Source: Arthrobacter sp. PvP023 (lineage in GTDB: Bacteria > Actinomycetota > Actinomycetes > Actinomycetales > Micrococcaceae). Taken from it: a stretch of DNA of 64,000 bases. The translations under genes were made by a program, and so were the position numbers. Shown here one piece after another: positions 34,792-43,988 of the stretch. Each line of letters opens with the position of its first letter. Within the stretch, counting starts at the first letter, position 1. The DNA is taken from the NCBI RefSeq assembly GCF_017832975.1, contig NZ_JAFIBI010000001.1:1426001-1490000 (forward strand), in the 5' to 3' direction. A model generated the notes under the pieces. It was not told the origin of the DNA and searched no databases. It saw only the letters and a program-made list of their open reading frames with translations.

Positions 34792-36690
34792 ATGTGTGGA
34801 ATCGTAGGATACGTAGGTCATTCGTCAGGCCGGGTAAATGTTGGCCATAGCGCGTTGGACGTTGTCCTTGAGGGACTCCGCCGTCTGGAGTACCGGGGAT
34901 ATGACTCGGCGGGTGTTGCCGTGGTGTCGGACGGGACGATTTCGTCCCGCAAGAAGTCCGGAAAACTGAGCAACCTGCTCGCGGAACTGGAAGCGAAGCC
35001 GCTGCCGGATTCCGTGACCGGGATCGGGCACACCCGCTGGGCCACGCACGGCGGGCCCACGGACCAGAATGCGCACCCGCACCTGTCCGACGGCGGCAAG
35101 CTGGCCCTGATTCACAACGGCATCATTGAAAACTACGCCGAGCTCAAGCTGGAGCTCCTGGAGAAGGGCACTGTGTTCGCGTCCGAGACGGACACCGAGG
35201 TGGCCGCGGCGCTGCTGGGCGACATTTTCCGGAACCAGCTGAACGGCGAGGCTTCCAAGGGCGGGCTGACCAAGGCCATGCAGCTTGCCTGCCAGCGCCT
35301 TGAAGGCGCGTTCACGCTGCTGGCCGTGCACGCTGACCAGCCCGACGTCGTTGTCGCCGCCCGGCGCAACTCCCCGCTCGTGGTGGGCCTGGGGGAAGGC
35401 GAGAACTTCCTCGGCTCGGACGTGTCCGGCTTCATCGATTACACCCGCCGGGCCGTGGAGCTGGGCCAGGACCAGATCGTGACCATCACCGCGGACACCG
35501 TGGAGATCACCGACTTTTACGGGGCCCCGGCCCACGGCAAGGAATACCACGTTGACTGGGACCCGGCCTCGGCCGAGAAGGGCGGCTACCCGTCCTTCAT
35601 GGAGAAGGAAATCCACGACCAGCCCGACGCCGTGGCCAACACCCTGCTGGGCCGCTCGGACCTTGACGGCAAGCTGACCCTCGATGAAATGCGCATCGAC
35701 CCGGAGCACCTGAAGAAGATCAACAAGATCATCGTGCTCGCCTGCGGCACCTCCGCGTACGCCGGCCAGGTGGCCAAGTACGCCATCGAACACTGGTGCC
35801 GCATCCCCACCGAGGTGGAGCTCTCCCACGAGTTCCGCTACCGCGATCCGATCGTGGACGAGAACACGCTGATTGTGTCCATCTCGCAGTCCGGCGAGAC
35901 CATGGATACCCTGATGGCCGTCCGCTACGCCAAGGAACAGGGCGCCAAGACCCTCTCCATCTGCAACACCAACGGCTCCACTATCCCGCGCGAATCGGAC
36001 GCCGTGCTGTACACGCACGCCGGCCCGGAGATCGCCGTCGCGTCCACCAAGGCCTTCCTGGCGCAGATCACCGCCGCCTACCTGCTGGGCCTTTATTTGG
36101 CACAGCTGCGCGGCAACAAGTTCCAGGGTGAGGGCGAGATCAAGGACATCCTGGCCGACCTGGGCAAGGTCCCGGCGAAGATCCAGCAGGTCCTGGACCA
36201 CGCGGACGAGATCAAGGAGCTGGCCCGGTCCATGTCCGGGGCCAAGTCGGTGCTGTTCCTGGGCCGCCACGTCGGGTTCCCGGTGGCCATGGAAGGCGCG
36301 CTCAAGCTCAAGGAACTTGCGTACATCCACGCCGAGGGCTTTGCCGCCGGCGAGCTGAAGCACGGCCCGATCGCGCTGATCGAGGAAGGCCAGCCGGTAT
36401 TCGTGGTGGTCCCGTCCCCGCGCGGGCGAAACTCGCTGCACGCCAAGGTGGTCTCCAACATCCAGGAGGTCCGGGCCCGCGGTGCGAAAACCATCGTCAT
36501 CGCCGAGGAATGCGACGAAGCGGTCAAGGCCTACGCCGAGCACGTCTTCTACATCCCGGAGACGCCCACGCTCCTCGCGCCCCTGCTGGCAGCCGTTCCG
36601 CTGCAGATCTTCGCCCTCGAACTCGCCACCGCCAAGGGATACGACGTGGACCAGCCACGCAACCTGGCCAAGAGCGTCACGGTGGAGTGA
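34792..36690 (+). CDS. glmS: Glutamine-fructose-6-phosphate aminotransferase (isomerising)
   Basis: 632 residues. The N-terminal glutaminase domain opens MCGIVGYVG, where Cys2 is the nucleophile after Met removal, with LRRLEYRGYDSAG and GHTRWATHG following. Two SIS domains bind fructose-6-phosphate: one around 300-430 (ACGTSAYAG, SISQSGETMDT, ASTKAFLAQ) and one around 470-610 (FLGRHVGFPVAMEGALKLKE, HAEGFAAGELKHGP). The end AKSVTVE is the family C-terminus. The enzyme makes glucosamine-6-phosphate for peptidoglycan and other amino-sugars in the cytoplasm. No glmS ribozyme is expected or seen upstream. A 38-residue ORF follows after 5 bp. Confidence 0.98.
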   Translation: MCGIVGYVGHSSGRVNVGHSALDVVLEGLRRLEYRGYDSAGVAVVSDGTISSRKKSGKLSNLLAELEAKPLPDSVTGIGHTRWATHGGPTDQNAHPHLSDGGKLALIHNGIIENYAELKLELLEKGTVFASETDTEVAAALLGDIFRNQLNGEASKGGLTKAMQLACQRLEGAFTLLAVHADQPDVVVAARRNSPLVVGLGEGENFLGSDVSGFIDYTRRAVELGQDQIVTITADTVEITDFYGAPAHGKEYHVDWDPASAEKGGYPSFMEKEIHDQPDAVANTLLGRSDLDGKLTLDEMRIDPEHLKKINKIIVLACGTSAYAGQVAKYAIEHWCRIPTEVELSHEFRYRDPIVDENTLIVSISQSGETMDTLMAVRYAKEQGAKTLSICNTNGSTIPRESDAVLYTHAGPEIAVASTKAFLAQITAAYLLGLYLAQLRGNKFQGEGEIKDILADLGKVPAKIQQVLDHADEIKELARSMSGAKSVLFLGRHVGFPVAMEGALKLKELAYIHAEGFAAGELKHGPIALIEEGQPVFVVVPSPRGRNSLHAKVVSNIQEVRARGAKTIVIAEECDEAVKAYAEHVFYIPETPTLLAPLLAAVPLQIFALELATAKGYDVDQPRNLAKSVTVE

Positions 36691-36695
36691 ACGCC

Positions 36696-36812
36696 ATGAA
36701 GATTACGCTGGATCTCGGGGACGGTTATGAAGCGTTGGACTGCCCGCATCAGTTTGTGGGCCGTTGCCAGGACTGCCAGTCAACCGGAGACATGGAGGCG
36801 GACATGGCCTGA
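36696..36812 (+). CDS. Cys-rich microprotein downstream of glmS
   Basis: 38 residues from ATG 36696, only 5 bp after the glmS stop, ending TGA at 36812. The middle reads CPHQFVGRCQDC, giving three Cys and one His in a spacing suited to a zinc site. GGTGGAG inside the 3' end of glmS is a good ribosome-binding site. Too short for standard gene callers but the coupling and motif support it. Function unknown; a zinc-dependent microprotein or a GlmS-associated regulator are possibilities. Confidence 0.6.
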   Translation: MKITLDLGDGYEALDCPHQFVGRCQDCQSTGDMEADMA

Positions 36813-36901
36813 GCCGCGGGCATTCCTTCAGGCTTCCACCAGCAAGCCGTGGGTAGAATCGAGGCCTACGATCGCCGGAACGCAGGAATACGGAGAACAG
36901 A

Positions 36902-37717
36902 ATGTCGCGATGGATGGAGGTTGGCCAGGGCAACCATGTGCTGACCACCGAAGGCTCGAAGCTCAATACCGGACTCATAATCGGCGCCGAACGCGCCATG
37001 GTGATCGACACCGGCGGAGGACCCCGGCAGGGCCGGGAAATCCTGGCCGCAGTGCGCGAAAAGACCCAGCTGCCGCTGGTGGTGGTGAACACCCACGCCC
37101 ACTACGACCACTTCTTCGGCAACGCCGTCTTCGCTTCCGACGGCGTCACGGAGTTCTACGCCCACGAGAACTGCGCACGTGAGATTGAGGAAAATGGGGA
37201 CCGGCAGCGCCGCATGGTCGCCGCCCTGGAACCCGAAATGGCCGCAGGCGAAGGCGCCGACGCCGAACTGGTGGTACCCAACGCCATCGTGAAGGACCAG
37301 CCCGTCCTGGTGGACCTCGGCGGCCAGACCGTCACGCTCTTTTACCTGGGCCGCGGCCACACGGACGGCGACCTGCTGGTGGGTACCTCCACCACTCTCT
37401 ACGCCGGCGACCTCGTGGAGCAGGGCTCGCACCCTTCCTTTGAGGATTCCTTCCCGGAGGAATGGGCCGACGCCCTGCGGCACCTCTCCGCCCTGCGGCA
37501 CCGCTACGAATTCCTCATCCCGGGCCACGGCGAACCCTGCAGCGACCAGTTCGTGAAGACCATGGCCAACACCATGTCCACCGCCGTCCGCCAGGCCATC
37601 CAGTCCATCCGAGACACCCCCAGCGACGCCACCAAGGCCATCCCGGTGCTTCCCTACGGGCCGGAGCAGTCCCGCTGGTTCATCAAGCGGCTGCAGGAGA
37701 CGCGGGCACACCATTAG
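36902..37717 (+). CDS. MBL-fold metallo-hydrolase
   Basis: 271 residues. The beta-lactamase-fold motif is NTHAHYDH (His65, His67, Asp69, His70), with further ligands in GRGHTDGD (His153), an Asp in YAGDLVEQGSHP (about 170) and PGHGEPCS (His about 216). The substrate is not evident; this subgroup includes generic Zn hydrolases such as lactonases and thioesterases. A partial, disrupted copy of the gene and its 78-bp leader lies at 17517-18099. ATACGGAGAACAG precedes the start, containing GGAG as ribosome-binding site. Confidence 0.9.
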   Translation: MSRWMEVGQGNHVLTTEGSKLNTGLIIGAERAMVIDTGGGPRQGREILAAVREKTQLPLVVVNTHAHYDHFFGNAVFASDGVTEFYAHENCAREIEENGDRQRRMVAALEPEMAAGEGADAELVVPNAIVKDQPVLVDLGGQTVTLFYLGRGHTDGDLLVGTSTTLYAGDLVEQGSHPSFEDSFPEEWADALRHLSALRHRYEFLIPGHGEPCSDQFVKTMANTMSTAVRQAIQSIRDTPSDATKAIPVLPYGPEQSRWFIKRLQETRAHH

Positions 37718-37847
37718 CCGGTGACCAGGTAGCGCATGGATTCTTAATTGCCAGCGTTGATTCGCTTCGCGCCCGGTCTTCTCGCTGACGGAAAGCAGAT
37801 GAGTTACATTCGTTCAGGTTATTGTCAGATTTGACTTGGGGGAATGA

Positions 37848-39629
37848 ATGAAAAAGTCCGTATTAGTGAGGGGCCTCGGAGTCCTTTTGACATCTTTGGT
37901 TCTGGTGCCCGGAATAGTCGCTCCGGCGTACGCTGCGCCGGCAGCGCTGGCTGAAACAGCAAAGCCCGCCCTGGAATCGGACCCTTACCGGGCCGAGAAG
38001 ACCGAGCTGTTCAACCGGATCAACGATTACCGGATAGAGAACGGGGTTGAACCCCTCACGTCGAACCCGGCCATCGCTACCGTCGCGCAGAATTGGTCGA
38101 CCAAGACTGCTGATGCGGGAGGATTCAAGCACAACCCCGACTTTGCGAGCCAAATTCCTTCCGGGTGGTCTGCCGCCGGAGAGAACATCGCGGCTGATGA
38201 CAGCCCGGAAGCAATCTTCCTGGGCTGGGTTTCTTCCGAAGGCCACCGGCTAAACATGCTTGATTCCAGGTTTACCGAAATCGGCATCGGTTACGCCTAC
38301 CAGGGGAACCCCAAAGGCGAGTATCCCGGAACGTATTATGCAACGACAAATTTTGCTGCATACCCGCTGACCGTAACTGCCGCGCCGCCCATTTTCGCCG
38401 CGGCCAATTACACCATCCCTGACGTTCAGGGCATTCAGTACACGGCCAACGGTGAGGTCAAGGCCGCGGGGATGTACCCCGGCACCGGTACGGTCACGGT
38501 GACCGCCCGTGCAAAGCCCGGCTACGTATTGGCTGCAGGCTCTACTGCCGAATGGACGGCGACACTAAAGACAGAGCCGCACGCGGTCACGCCGGCAGCT
38601 GTCACATTTAGCGACCAGGAAGGTTCCGCAGAGGACACGTTCACGGTTCCCGCTACCGAAGGCGTGGAGTACCTGGTAGGTGGCAAAGTGGTTGCCGCCG
38701 GAACCCACCCGGGCGCCGGGACGGTCACCGTGACGGCGAGGGCGAAGACTGACTATCGCCTGGCCTCTGGTGCGGTGTCGGAATGGACCACGACCTTCAA
38801 AACCGCCCCCATCCACACTGCCACCCCCATCGACGCTAAGTACGATTCGATCGGCGGAGCTGCAACGCTTGGCCTGCCCAAAGGCCCCGAGGTGGGCAAC
38901 GGCCGCGACAAGGGTGCGTACCGCGACTATGAGCGCGGCACCATCTACTGGTCAGAGGCCACCGGCGCACACGTCAACACAGGCGGCATCCGCTCCGTCT
39001 ACGCGTCGCAGGGGTGGGAGACCGGCTTCCTCGGCTACCCCACCACCGATGAGGTGCGCGGACTGCGCGACGGCGGGGCGTACCAGTCGTTCCAGGGCGG
39101 CACCATCTACTGGTCCCCATCGACCGGTGCCCACATCAACACTGGCGGCATTCGCGCCGTGTACGCGTCGCAGGGGTGGGAGAACGGGTTCCTGGGCTAC
39201 CCGACCACCGGCGAAATCCGCGGATTGCGCAACGGAGGCGTGTACCAGTCCTTCCAGGGCGGCACCATCTACTGGTCCCCAACCACCGGGGCCCGCATCA
39301 ACACGGGAGCAATCCGCGGAGCCTATGCTTCGCAGGGCTGGGAGAACGGCTACCTCGGCTACCCGACTACGGACGAGGTCCGGGGGCTCCGTAACGGCGG
39401 GGCCTACCAGTCCTTCCAGGGCGGCACCGTTTACTGGTCCCCGGGCACCGGAGCGCAGATTAACCGCGGCGCCATCCGGACGGCGTACGCCTCGCAGGGC
39501 TGGGAGAACGGCTGGCTGGGTTATCCCGTGACCGGCGAGTACCCATCCGGCGGAGGCACCGCCCAGGACTTCCAGGGCGGCCGCATCTCGTGGACGCCCG
39601 GCGGAGGCGCCGTAGCCACCCGCCGCTAG
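37848..39629 (+). CDS. Secreted CAP/SCP-domain protein with LGFP repeats
   Basis: 593 residues. The signal peptide spans about 1-30 (LLTSLVLVPGIVAPAYA). The CAP domain (about 48-185) shows INDYRIENGVEPL, WSAAGENIAADDSPE and WVSSEGHRLNML with the conserved His and Glu. Two beta modules follow (about 190-320, each with GxGTVTVTARAK). From about 327, five to six LGFP repeats of 54 residues (YWSP.TGAHINTGGIR..YASQGWENGFLGYPTT) reach the C-terminus; LGFP units bind the actinobacterial wall. Likely wall-associated. Repeats share long near-identical DNA stretches with the protease at 40766. Confidence 0.9.
   Translation: MKKSVLVRGLGVLLTSLVLVPGIVAPAYAAPAALAETAKPALESDPYRAEKTELFNRINDYRIENGVEPLTSNPAIATVAQNWSTKTADAGGFKHNPDFASQIPSGWSAAGENIAADDSPEAIFLGWVSSEGHRLNMLDSRFTEIGIGYAYQGNPKGEYPGTYYATTNFAAYPLTVTAAPPIFAAANYTIPDVQGIQYTANGEVKAAGMYPGTGTVTVTARAKPGYVLAAGSTAEWTATLKTEPHAVTPAAVTFSDQEGSAEDTFTVPATEGVEYLVGGKVVAAGTHPGAGTVTVTARAKTDYRLASGAVSEWTTTFKTAPIHTATPIDAKYDSIGGAATLGLPKGPEVGNGRDKGAYRDYERGTIYWSEATGAHVNTGGIRSVYASQGWETGFLGYPTTDEVRGLRDGGAYQSFQGGTIYWSPSTGAHINTGGIRAVYASQGWENGFLGYPTTGEIRGLRNGGVYQSFQGGTIYWSPTTGARINTGAIRGAYASQGWENGYLGYPTTDEVRGLRNGGAYQSFQGGTVYWSPGTGAQINRGAIRTAYASQGWENGWLGYPVTGEYPSGGGTAQDFQGGRISWTPGGGAVATRR
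38940..39560 (+). repeat. LGFP-encoding 162-bp tandem repeats (first gene)
   Basis: Units recur with a 162-bp period (for example CACCATCTACTGG at 39101 and 39263). Identity is high between consecutive units and with the array at 42590-43250, including stretches of several dozen identical bases. Confidence 0.85.
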
Positions 39630-39684
39630 CAGCGCGCCTGACGCACTTGCGGTCCACGACCGCCACTACGGGGGCAGTTATGAT

Positions 39685-40518
39685 GTGCCTGTGATGAAGA
39701 CTCGCGGGGGACGGTCCTCGATCCGCAGGAATGAGTGGTTCGCTTACGGCGGCCTGGGGCTTCTGGCTGTAGCGGCGTTCTGGGTGGCAGCCATAGCCCT
39801 GGCGCCGCGGCCGGTCCCGGAGGCCCTGGCCCCCACAGGCACCGTCTCCGCCGCCAGTATGACGGCGACGGCGGCGGCGACTTCGCCGTCTCCGTCGCCA
39901 ACCACGACTACAGTCCCCGCCATCACCGTCCCGGACAACCCCAGCGTCCTGATCATGGGCGACTCCTACACCGCCAGCTGGGGTGCGGCGGCAGAGACCG
40001 ACGGCTGGGCGCACGTGGTGGGATCGCTGATGAACGTGACACCGCTGATTGACGGGATTCCAGGCACGGGCTTCGCCTGGGGCGGCGGAGCCAACGGCGA
40101 CGACGGGAACCAGTTCTCCGCCAGGCTCCAACTGATCGCAGCCGAGCGCCAATACACGCCCGATGTCCTGATCCTGCAAGGCGGACAGAACGACGCACTG
40201 CTCGGGGACGACGCCGCGGTCACCAAAGCGGTCACAAGCACGGTGACCCAGGCCAAGGAGCTGTGGCCCGGAATCCAGATTGTCATCATGGGTCCGACCG
40301 CCCCCGAGCCGCTGGCCGCCACCCTCAAGAAGACCAATGCCGCCGTCAGTGCCGGAGCACGTACTGCGGGCGTCCCCTTCATCGACGCATACGGCGAGCA
40401 GTGGTTTACCCCGGAGAACAGCGTCACCTTCAACACGGACGGCGCGCACGTCAATTCTGCCGGCCATAACCTGATCGCGGAGCGGTTCTACAGCCACTGG
40501 AGCGAGCTGACCACGTAA
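39685..40518 (+). CDS. Membrane-anchored SGNH hydrolase
   Basis: 277 residues from GTG 39685 (ATG 39694 is an alternative). An N-terminal anchor (WFAYGGLGLLAVAAFWVAAI, about 17-40) precedes a Ser/Thr/Pro linker. The SGNH domain starts at VLIMGDSYTASWG (nucleophile Ser about 93), with LILQGGQNDALL (block III Asn) and DGAHVNSAGHNLIAE (Asp and His, block V). The domain is outside the membrane. Family knowledge: such proteins are esterases or acetyltransferases acting on wall or surface glycans. It lies between the two LGFP-repeat genes, all in the same direction, suggesting a wall-modifying gene group. Confidence 0.87.
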   Translation: MPVMKTRGGRSSIRRNEWFAYGGLGLLAVAAFWVAAIALAPRPVPEALAPTGTVSAASMTATAAATSPSPSPTTTTVPAITVPDNPSVLIMGDSYTASWGAAAETDGWAHVVGSLMNVTPLIDGIPGTGFAWGGGANGDDGNQFSARLQLIAAERQYTPDVLILQGGQNDALLGDDAAVTKAVTSTVTQAKELWPGIQIVIMGPTAPEPLAATLKKTNAAVSAGARTAGVPFIDAYGEQWFTPENSVTFNTDGAHVNSAGHNLIAERFYSHWSELTT

Positions 40519-40765
40519 CCATGCGGTCATCGCAAACGAATCTTCATAAGCTGGCTTACCATATGGCTTAGGCAGTCCGCATTTGCTCTTGCCCAAAGCC
40601 GGTGCGGGCTGCCGCCTACGTTGCCACCACACGAAAGATGCCGGCCCCCACCAGCCCCGCCAGGGGTGGAGCCGTTGCTACACTCGTGCTTGACGCGGAT
40701 ATCGCGGTCTCTCATTCCCACGGTCCGGCTCCTGGGGGCCGACGCCCGGCCCCTAGGATTTCGCG

Positions 40766-43279
40766 ATGTTGCACTCTCTGCGCACCCGGCTCATTTCCCG
40801 CCTCCTGATTCCCGCTGTCGCAGCACTGCTGTGCGGCACGGCTGTCCCGATTCCAGCCACCGCCAGCGACAGCGCGGCGCTTCCTGCGGCCCCGGACGCC
40901 GGACGCCCGGCGGGCCTTGGCTCCGCCACGGACCAGTTCATCGTTAAGTTCAAGGCCCAAGCCGCAGCCGGTTCCGTGCTGCGGACCGAGTCCTACCGCA
41001 ACGTGGCCGGCGACGCCGGCGTCAACCTGAGCGATATCCGCGGAACGGCGGGCGGCGCCCGCGTCCTGCGGGCTGAACGCGTGCTGGATGCCGGCCAAAC
41101 CGCGAAGGCGCTGGCCGCGCTGACGGCGGACCCCGCCGTCGAGCACGCAGAGCCGGACACCAGGATGTACCCCGCCGCCGCCCCGAACGATCCCCTCTAC
41201 CCGGAGCAGTGGTCGCTCTGGGATTCCGCCGGAGCGATGCGGCTGGCCGGTGCCTGGACCGCCAGCAAGGGCGCCGGCGTGGTGGTGGCTGTGGTCGACA
41301 CCGGGATCACCAGCCACTCGGACCTGAACGCCAACGTGCTGCCCGGATACGACATGATGTCCGATCCCGCCTATTCCCGTGACGGTGACGGCCGCGACGC
41401 CAACCCCCGTGATGAGGGTGACTGGACCGCCGCCGGGATGTGCGGGGACGGCGCCCCGGCCAGCAGGTCCTCCTGGCACGGGACACAGGTGGCGGGCATC
41501 ATCGCTGCCACGACCAACAACGGCAAAGGCATCGCCGGAGTGGCGCCCGAGGCGAAGGTCCTGCCGGTCCGGGCCCTGGGCCCGTGCGGCGGCTACCTGT
41601 CCGACATCACGGACGGCATCATCTGGGCCGCGGGCGGAAGCATCGCCGGACTGCCCTCGAATCCCACCCCGGCCCGCGTGATCAACCTGAGCCTCGGGGC
41701 ACTCCAGCCGTGCTCCGCCGCGTTGCAGGATGCAGTGGACTTCGCATACAACACCGGGGCGGCAGTGGTGGCGGCATCGGGAAACCAGAACACGCCAGCC
41801 GCCTCGTCAAGCCCTTCCAACTGCCAGAACGTGATCTCCGTCGCCGCCGTTGCCCGAACCGGCCTCCTGGCGCCATACTCCAACTACGGATCCGTGGTAG
41901 ACGTCGCGGCGCCGGGCGGTGACATGACGCAGACGACGGCGGACGGAATCGCGGTGGCGTTCAACACAGGCGCCCAGGCGGCCGGGGCCGAGGGATATGC
42001 CGTCTCCGAAGGAACCTCCGTGGCCGCCCCGCACGCCTCCGGACTTGCCGCGCTGCTGATGTCCCGGCTGGGGGACATGGCCACCCCCGCCAACGTGGAA
42101 GCACGGATGAAGGCTACGTCCCGGAAGTACGCCTGGGCCTGCATCACCAAGACCTGCGGAAGCGGCGTGGTAGACGCAACGGCAGCGCTCAGCTTCCAGA
42201 CCGACCGGACCATCAGCGGGAGCACCCCGGGAGTAGGCGGCCAGGCCGTCGTCGGAAGCTATCTGACCGCCGTCGTCCGGAACTGGACCCCCGGCGACGT
42301 CGAATTTTCCTACCAGTGGCGCCGGAACGGCACCGCCGTCCCCGGAGCGCAGGCCGGGAGTTACCATCTGCAACCGGCCGACATCGGGGCGGTGCTGTCC
42401 GTAACGGTGACCGGAAGCCGGTTCTTCGGGACGAGCGTCTCCTTCACCTCGGCGCCCACCTCTCCGGTGGCGGATCCCATCGAAGTGAAGTACCAGGCCG
42501 CCGGAGGGGCCGCAGCACTCGGCCTGCCCAAGGGACCCCTCGTGGGCAACGGCCGCGACCAGGGCGCATACCGTGACTATGAGCGCGGAACCATCTACTG
42601 GTCCACCACTACCGGTGCCCATGTGAACACGGGAGCCATCCGTGCCGTTTACGCGTCGCGGGGGTGGGAGAACGGCTTCCTGGGGTACCCCACCACCGAT
42701 GAGGTGGGCGGACTGCGCGACGGCGGGGTGTACCAGTCGTTCCAGGGCGGCACCATTTATTGGTCCCCGGGTACCGGCGCGCACGTCAACACGGGAGCCA
42801 TCCGGACCGCCTACGCGTCGCAGGGGTGGGAGAACGGGTTCCTGGGGTACCCCACCACCGATGAGGTGCGCGGACTGCGCGACGGCGGGGTGTACCAGTC
42901 GTTCCAGGACGGCACCATTTATTGGTCGCCGGCCACCGGTGCGCATATCAACGCCGGTGGCATCCGTGCCGTCTACGCGTCCCAGGGGTGGGAGAACGGC
43001 TTCCTGGGGTACCCCACCACCGATGAGGTGCGCGGACTGCGCGACGGCGGGGTGTACCAGTCGTTCCAGGGCGGCACCATCTACTGGTCCCCGGCCACCG
43101 GTGCGCAGATCAACCGCGGCGCCATCCGTACCGCCTATGCAGCGCAGGGCTGGGAGAACGGGTGGCTGGGCTATCCGGTGACCGGCGAATATCCCTACGC
43201 CGGCGGCACCGCCCAGGACTTCCAGGGTGGCCGCATCTCCTGGACGGCGGGAAGCGGGGCGGTGGCCGCGCGCCGATAA
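40766..43279 (+). CDS. Secreted subtilisin-like (S8) protease with LGFP repeats
   Basis: 837 residues. Signal peptide about 1-33; inhibitor I9-like propeptide about 50-140 (QFIVKFKAQ...EHAEPDTRMYP); S8 catalytic domain 150-475 with VAVVDTGI (Asp178), SSWHGTQVAG (His238), ASGNQN (oxyanion Asn) and SEGTSVAAPHA (Ser418). A beta module with the motif YQWRRNGTAVPGAQ (about 510-560) precedes LGFP repeats (about 572-837). Four cysteines in the catalytic domain (for example MCGDG, PCGGY) could stabilise it. Likely exported, self-processed and wall-retained through LGFP units. Confidence 0.93.
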   Translation: MLHSLRTRLISRLLIPAVAALLCGTAVPIPATASDSAALPAAPDAGRPAGLGSATDQFIVKFKAQAAAGSVLRTESYRNVAGDAGVNLSDIRGTAGGARVLRAERVLDAGQTAKALAALTADPAVEHAEPDTRMYPAAAPNDPLYPEQWSLWDSAGAMRLAGAWTASKGAGVVVAVVDTGITSHSDLNANVLPGYDMMSDPAYSRDGDGRDANPRDEGDWTAAGMCGDGAPASRSSWHGTQVAGIIAATTNNGKGIAGVAPEAKVLPVRALGPCGGYLSDITDGIIWAAGGSIAGLPSNPTPARVINLSLGALQPCSAALQDAVDFAYNTGAAVVAASGNQNTPAASSSPSNCQNVISVAAVARTGLLAPYSNYGSVVDVAAPGGDMTQTTADGIAVAFNTGAQAAGAEGYAVSEGTSVAAPHASGLAALLMSRLGDMATPANVEARMKATSRKYAWACITKTCGSGVVDATAALSFQTDRTISGSTPGVGGQAVVGSYLTAVVRNWTPGDVEFSYQWRRNGTAVPGAQAGSYHLQPADIGAVLSVTVTGSRFFGTSVSFTSAPTSPVADPIEVKYQAAGGAAALGLPKGPLVGNGRDQGAYRDYERGTIYWSTTTGAHVNTGAIRAVYASRGWENGFLGYPTTDEVGGLRDGGVYQSFQGGTIYWSPGTGAHVNTGAIRTAYASQGWENGFLGYPTTDEVRGLRDGGVYQSFQDGTIYWSPATGAHINAGGIRAVYASQGWENGFLGYPTTDEVRGLRDGGVYQSFQGGTIYWSPATGAQINRGAIRTAYAAQGWENGWLGYPVTGEYPYAGGTAQDFQGGRISWTAGSGAVAARR
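42590..43250 (+). repeat. LGFP-encoding 162-bp tandem repeats (second gene)
   Basis: Consecutive units differ by only a few bases over most of their length (GGGGTACCCCACCACCGATG recurs exactly). The homology to the array in the CAP-domain gene extends beyond what protein conservation requires. Confidence 0.85.
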
Positions 43280-43389
43280 GTGCCCGGCCGGCTTGTGCAC
43301 CCTGGTGTTACGGACGTGACTCACGTGGCGCATGTGAGCAGTGATACATTCTGCTCAAGACCGTGTGGGGTATCTGAAGGAGCAGGCGG

Positions 43390-43959
43390 ATGTTTGAAGG
43401 TGTCCCGGACGAGGACGCGTGGCGCAACTGCACCACGCTCGAAGGTGCTTGTGAGCTGACCGCCCACTGGCTGGAGGGCTCGCTCAGCTACGTACCCGGC
43501 TACGCCGCGCCCCAGTTCGCCGGCGATAACGGCCCGATGAGTGACACCCTGGCGGCCATCAACAGGCTGGGGTTCCTGACCGACGACTCACAGCCCGGGG
43601 CCGACGTGGCTGGCGGCTACGGGCAACGCGCCTTTGTGACGGGCCGCTGCACTGAGCAGGCAGCCGCCATCATTTCGGCGGTGCTGGTGGAAACGGAACT
43701 GGTGCTGTTGGCTTTCCCGCCGGGAGAATCCGGCAGCGGCCGGATCTGCGTGACCCTGGACGGCGCCCGGGAGTTCACGTGGCTGGGCACCTCCGGCGGA
43801 CCCTCCTACGCCCATGAAACCTACACCGACTGGACTAACGAGACGCTCGCCAAGTCGCTGGCGGAGTGCTGGGAGCTGCAGATCTTTGACCCCGTATGGG
43901 GCAGGAACACCATGCTCATTCCGTTCCTGCAGAGGGCGCTAATTACCGCGAAGGGGTGA
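43390..43959 (+). CDS. DUF6919-like cytoplasmic protein
   Basis: 189 residues with no signal peptide. WRNCTTLEGACELTAHWLEG near the start, then PMSDTLAAINRLGFLTDDSQPG and YGQRAFVTGRCTEQAA, match my memory of the DUF6919 family of actinobacteria, which has no assigned reaction. Length is typical. GAAGGAGC precedes the ATG. The name should be treated as tentative. Confidence 0.65.
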   Translation: MFEGVPDEDAWRNCTTLEGACELTAHWLEGSLSYVPGYAAPQFAGDNGPMSDTLAAINRLGFLTDDSQPGADVAGGYGQRAFVTGRCTEQAAAIISAVLVETELVLLAFPPGESGSGRICVTLDGAREFTWLGTSGGPSYAHETYTDWTNETLAKSLAECWELQIFDPVWGRNTMLIPFLQRALITAKG

Positions 43960-43988
43960 TTGCCGGTCACCCCTCTCGCGTCGTTACA

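Noticed and set aside
34825..36543. 572-residue open frame antisense to glmS
   Set aside because: A GC-rich shadow of a strongly conserved gene; Gly/Val/Leu/His/Asp-rich composition with no motifs.
41807..43333. 508-residue open frame antisense to the S8 protease and LGFP repeats
   Set aside because: Reflects the repeat DNA of the real gene; no protein features.
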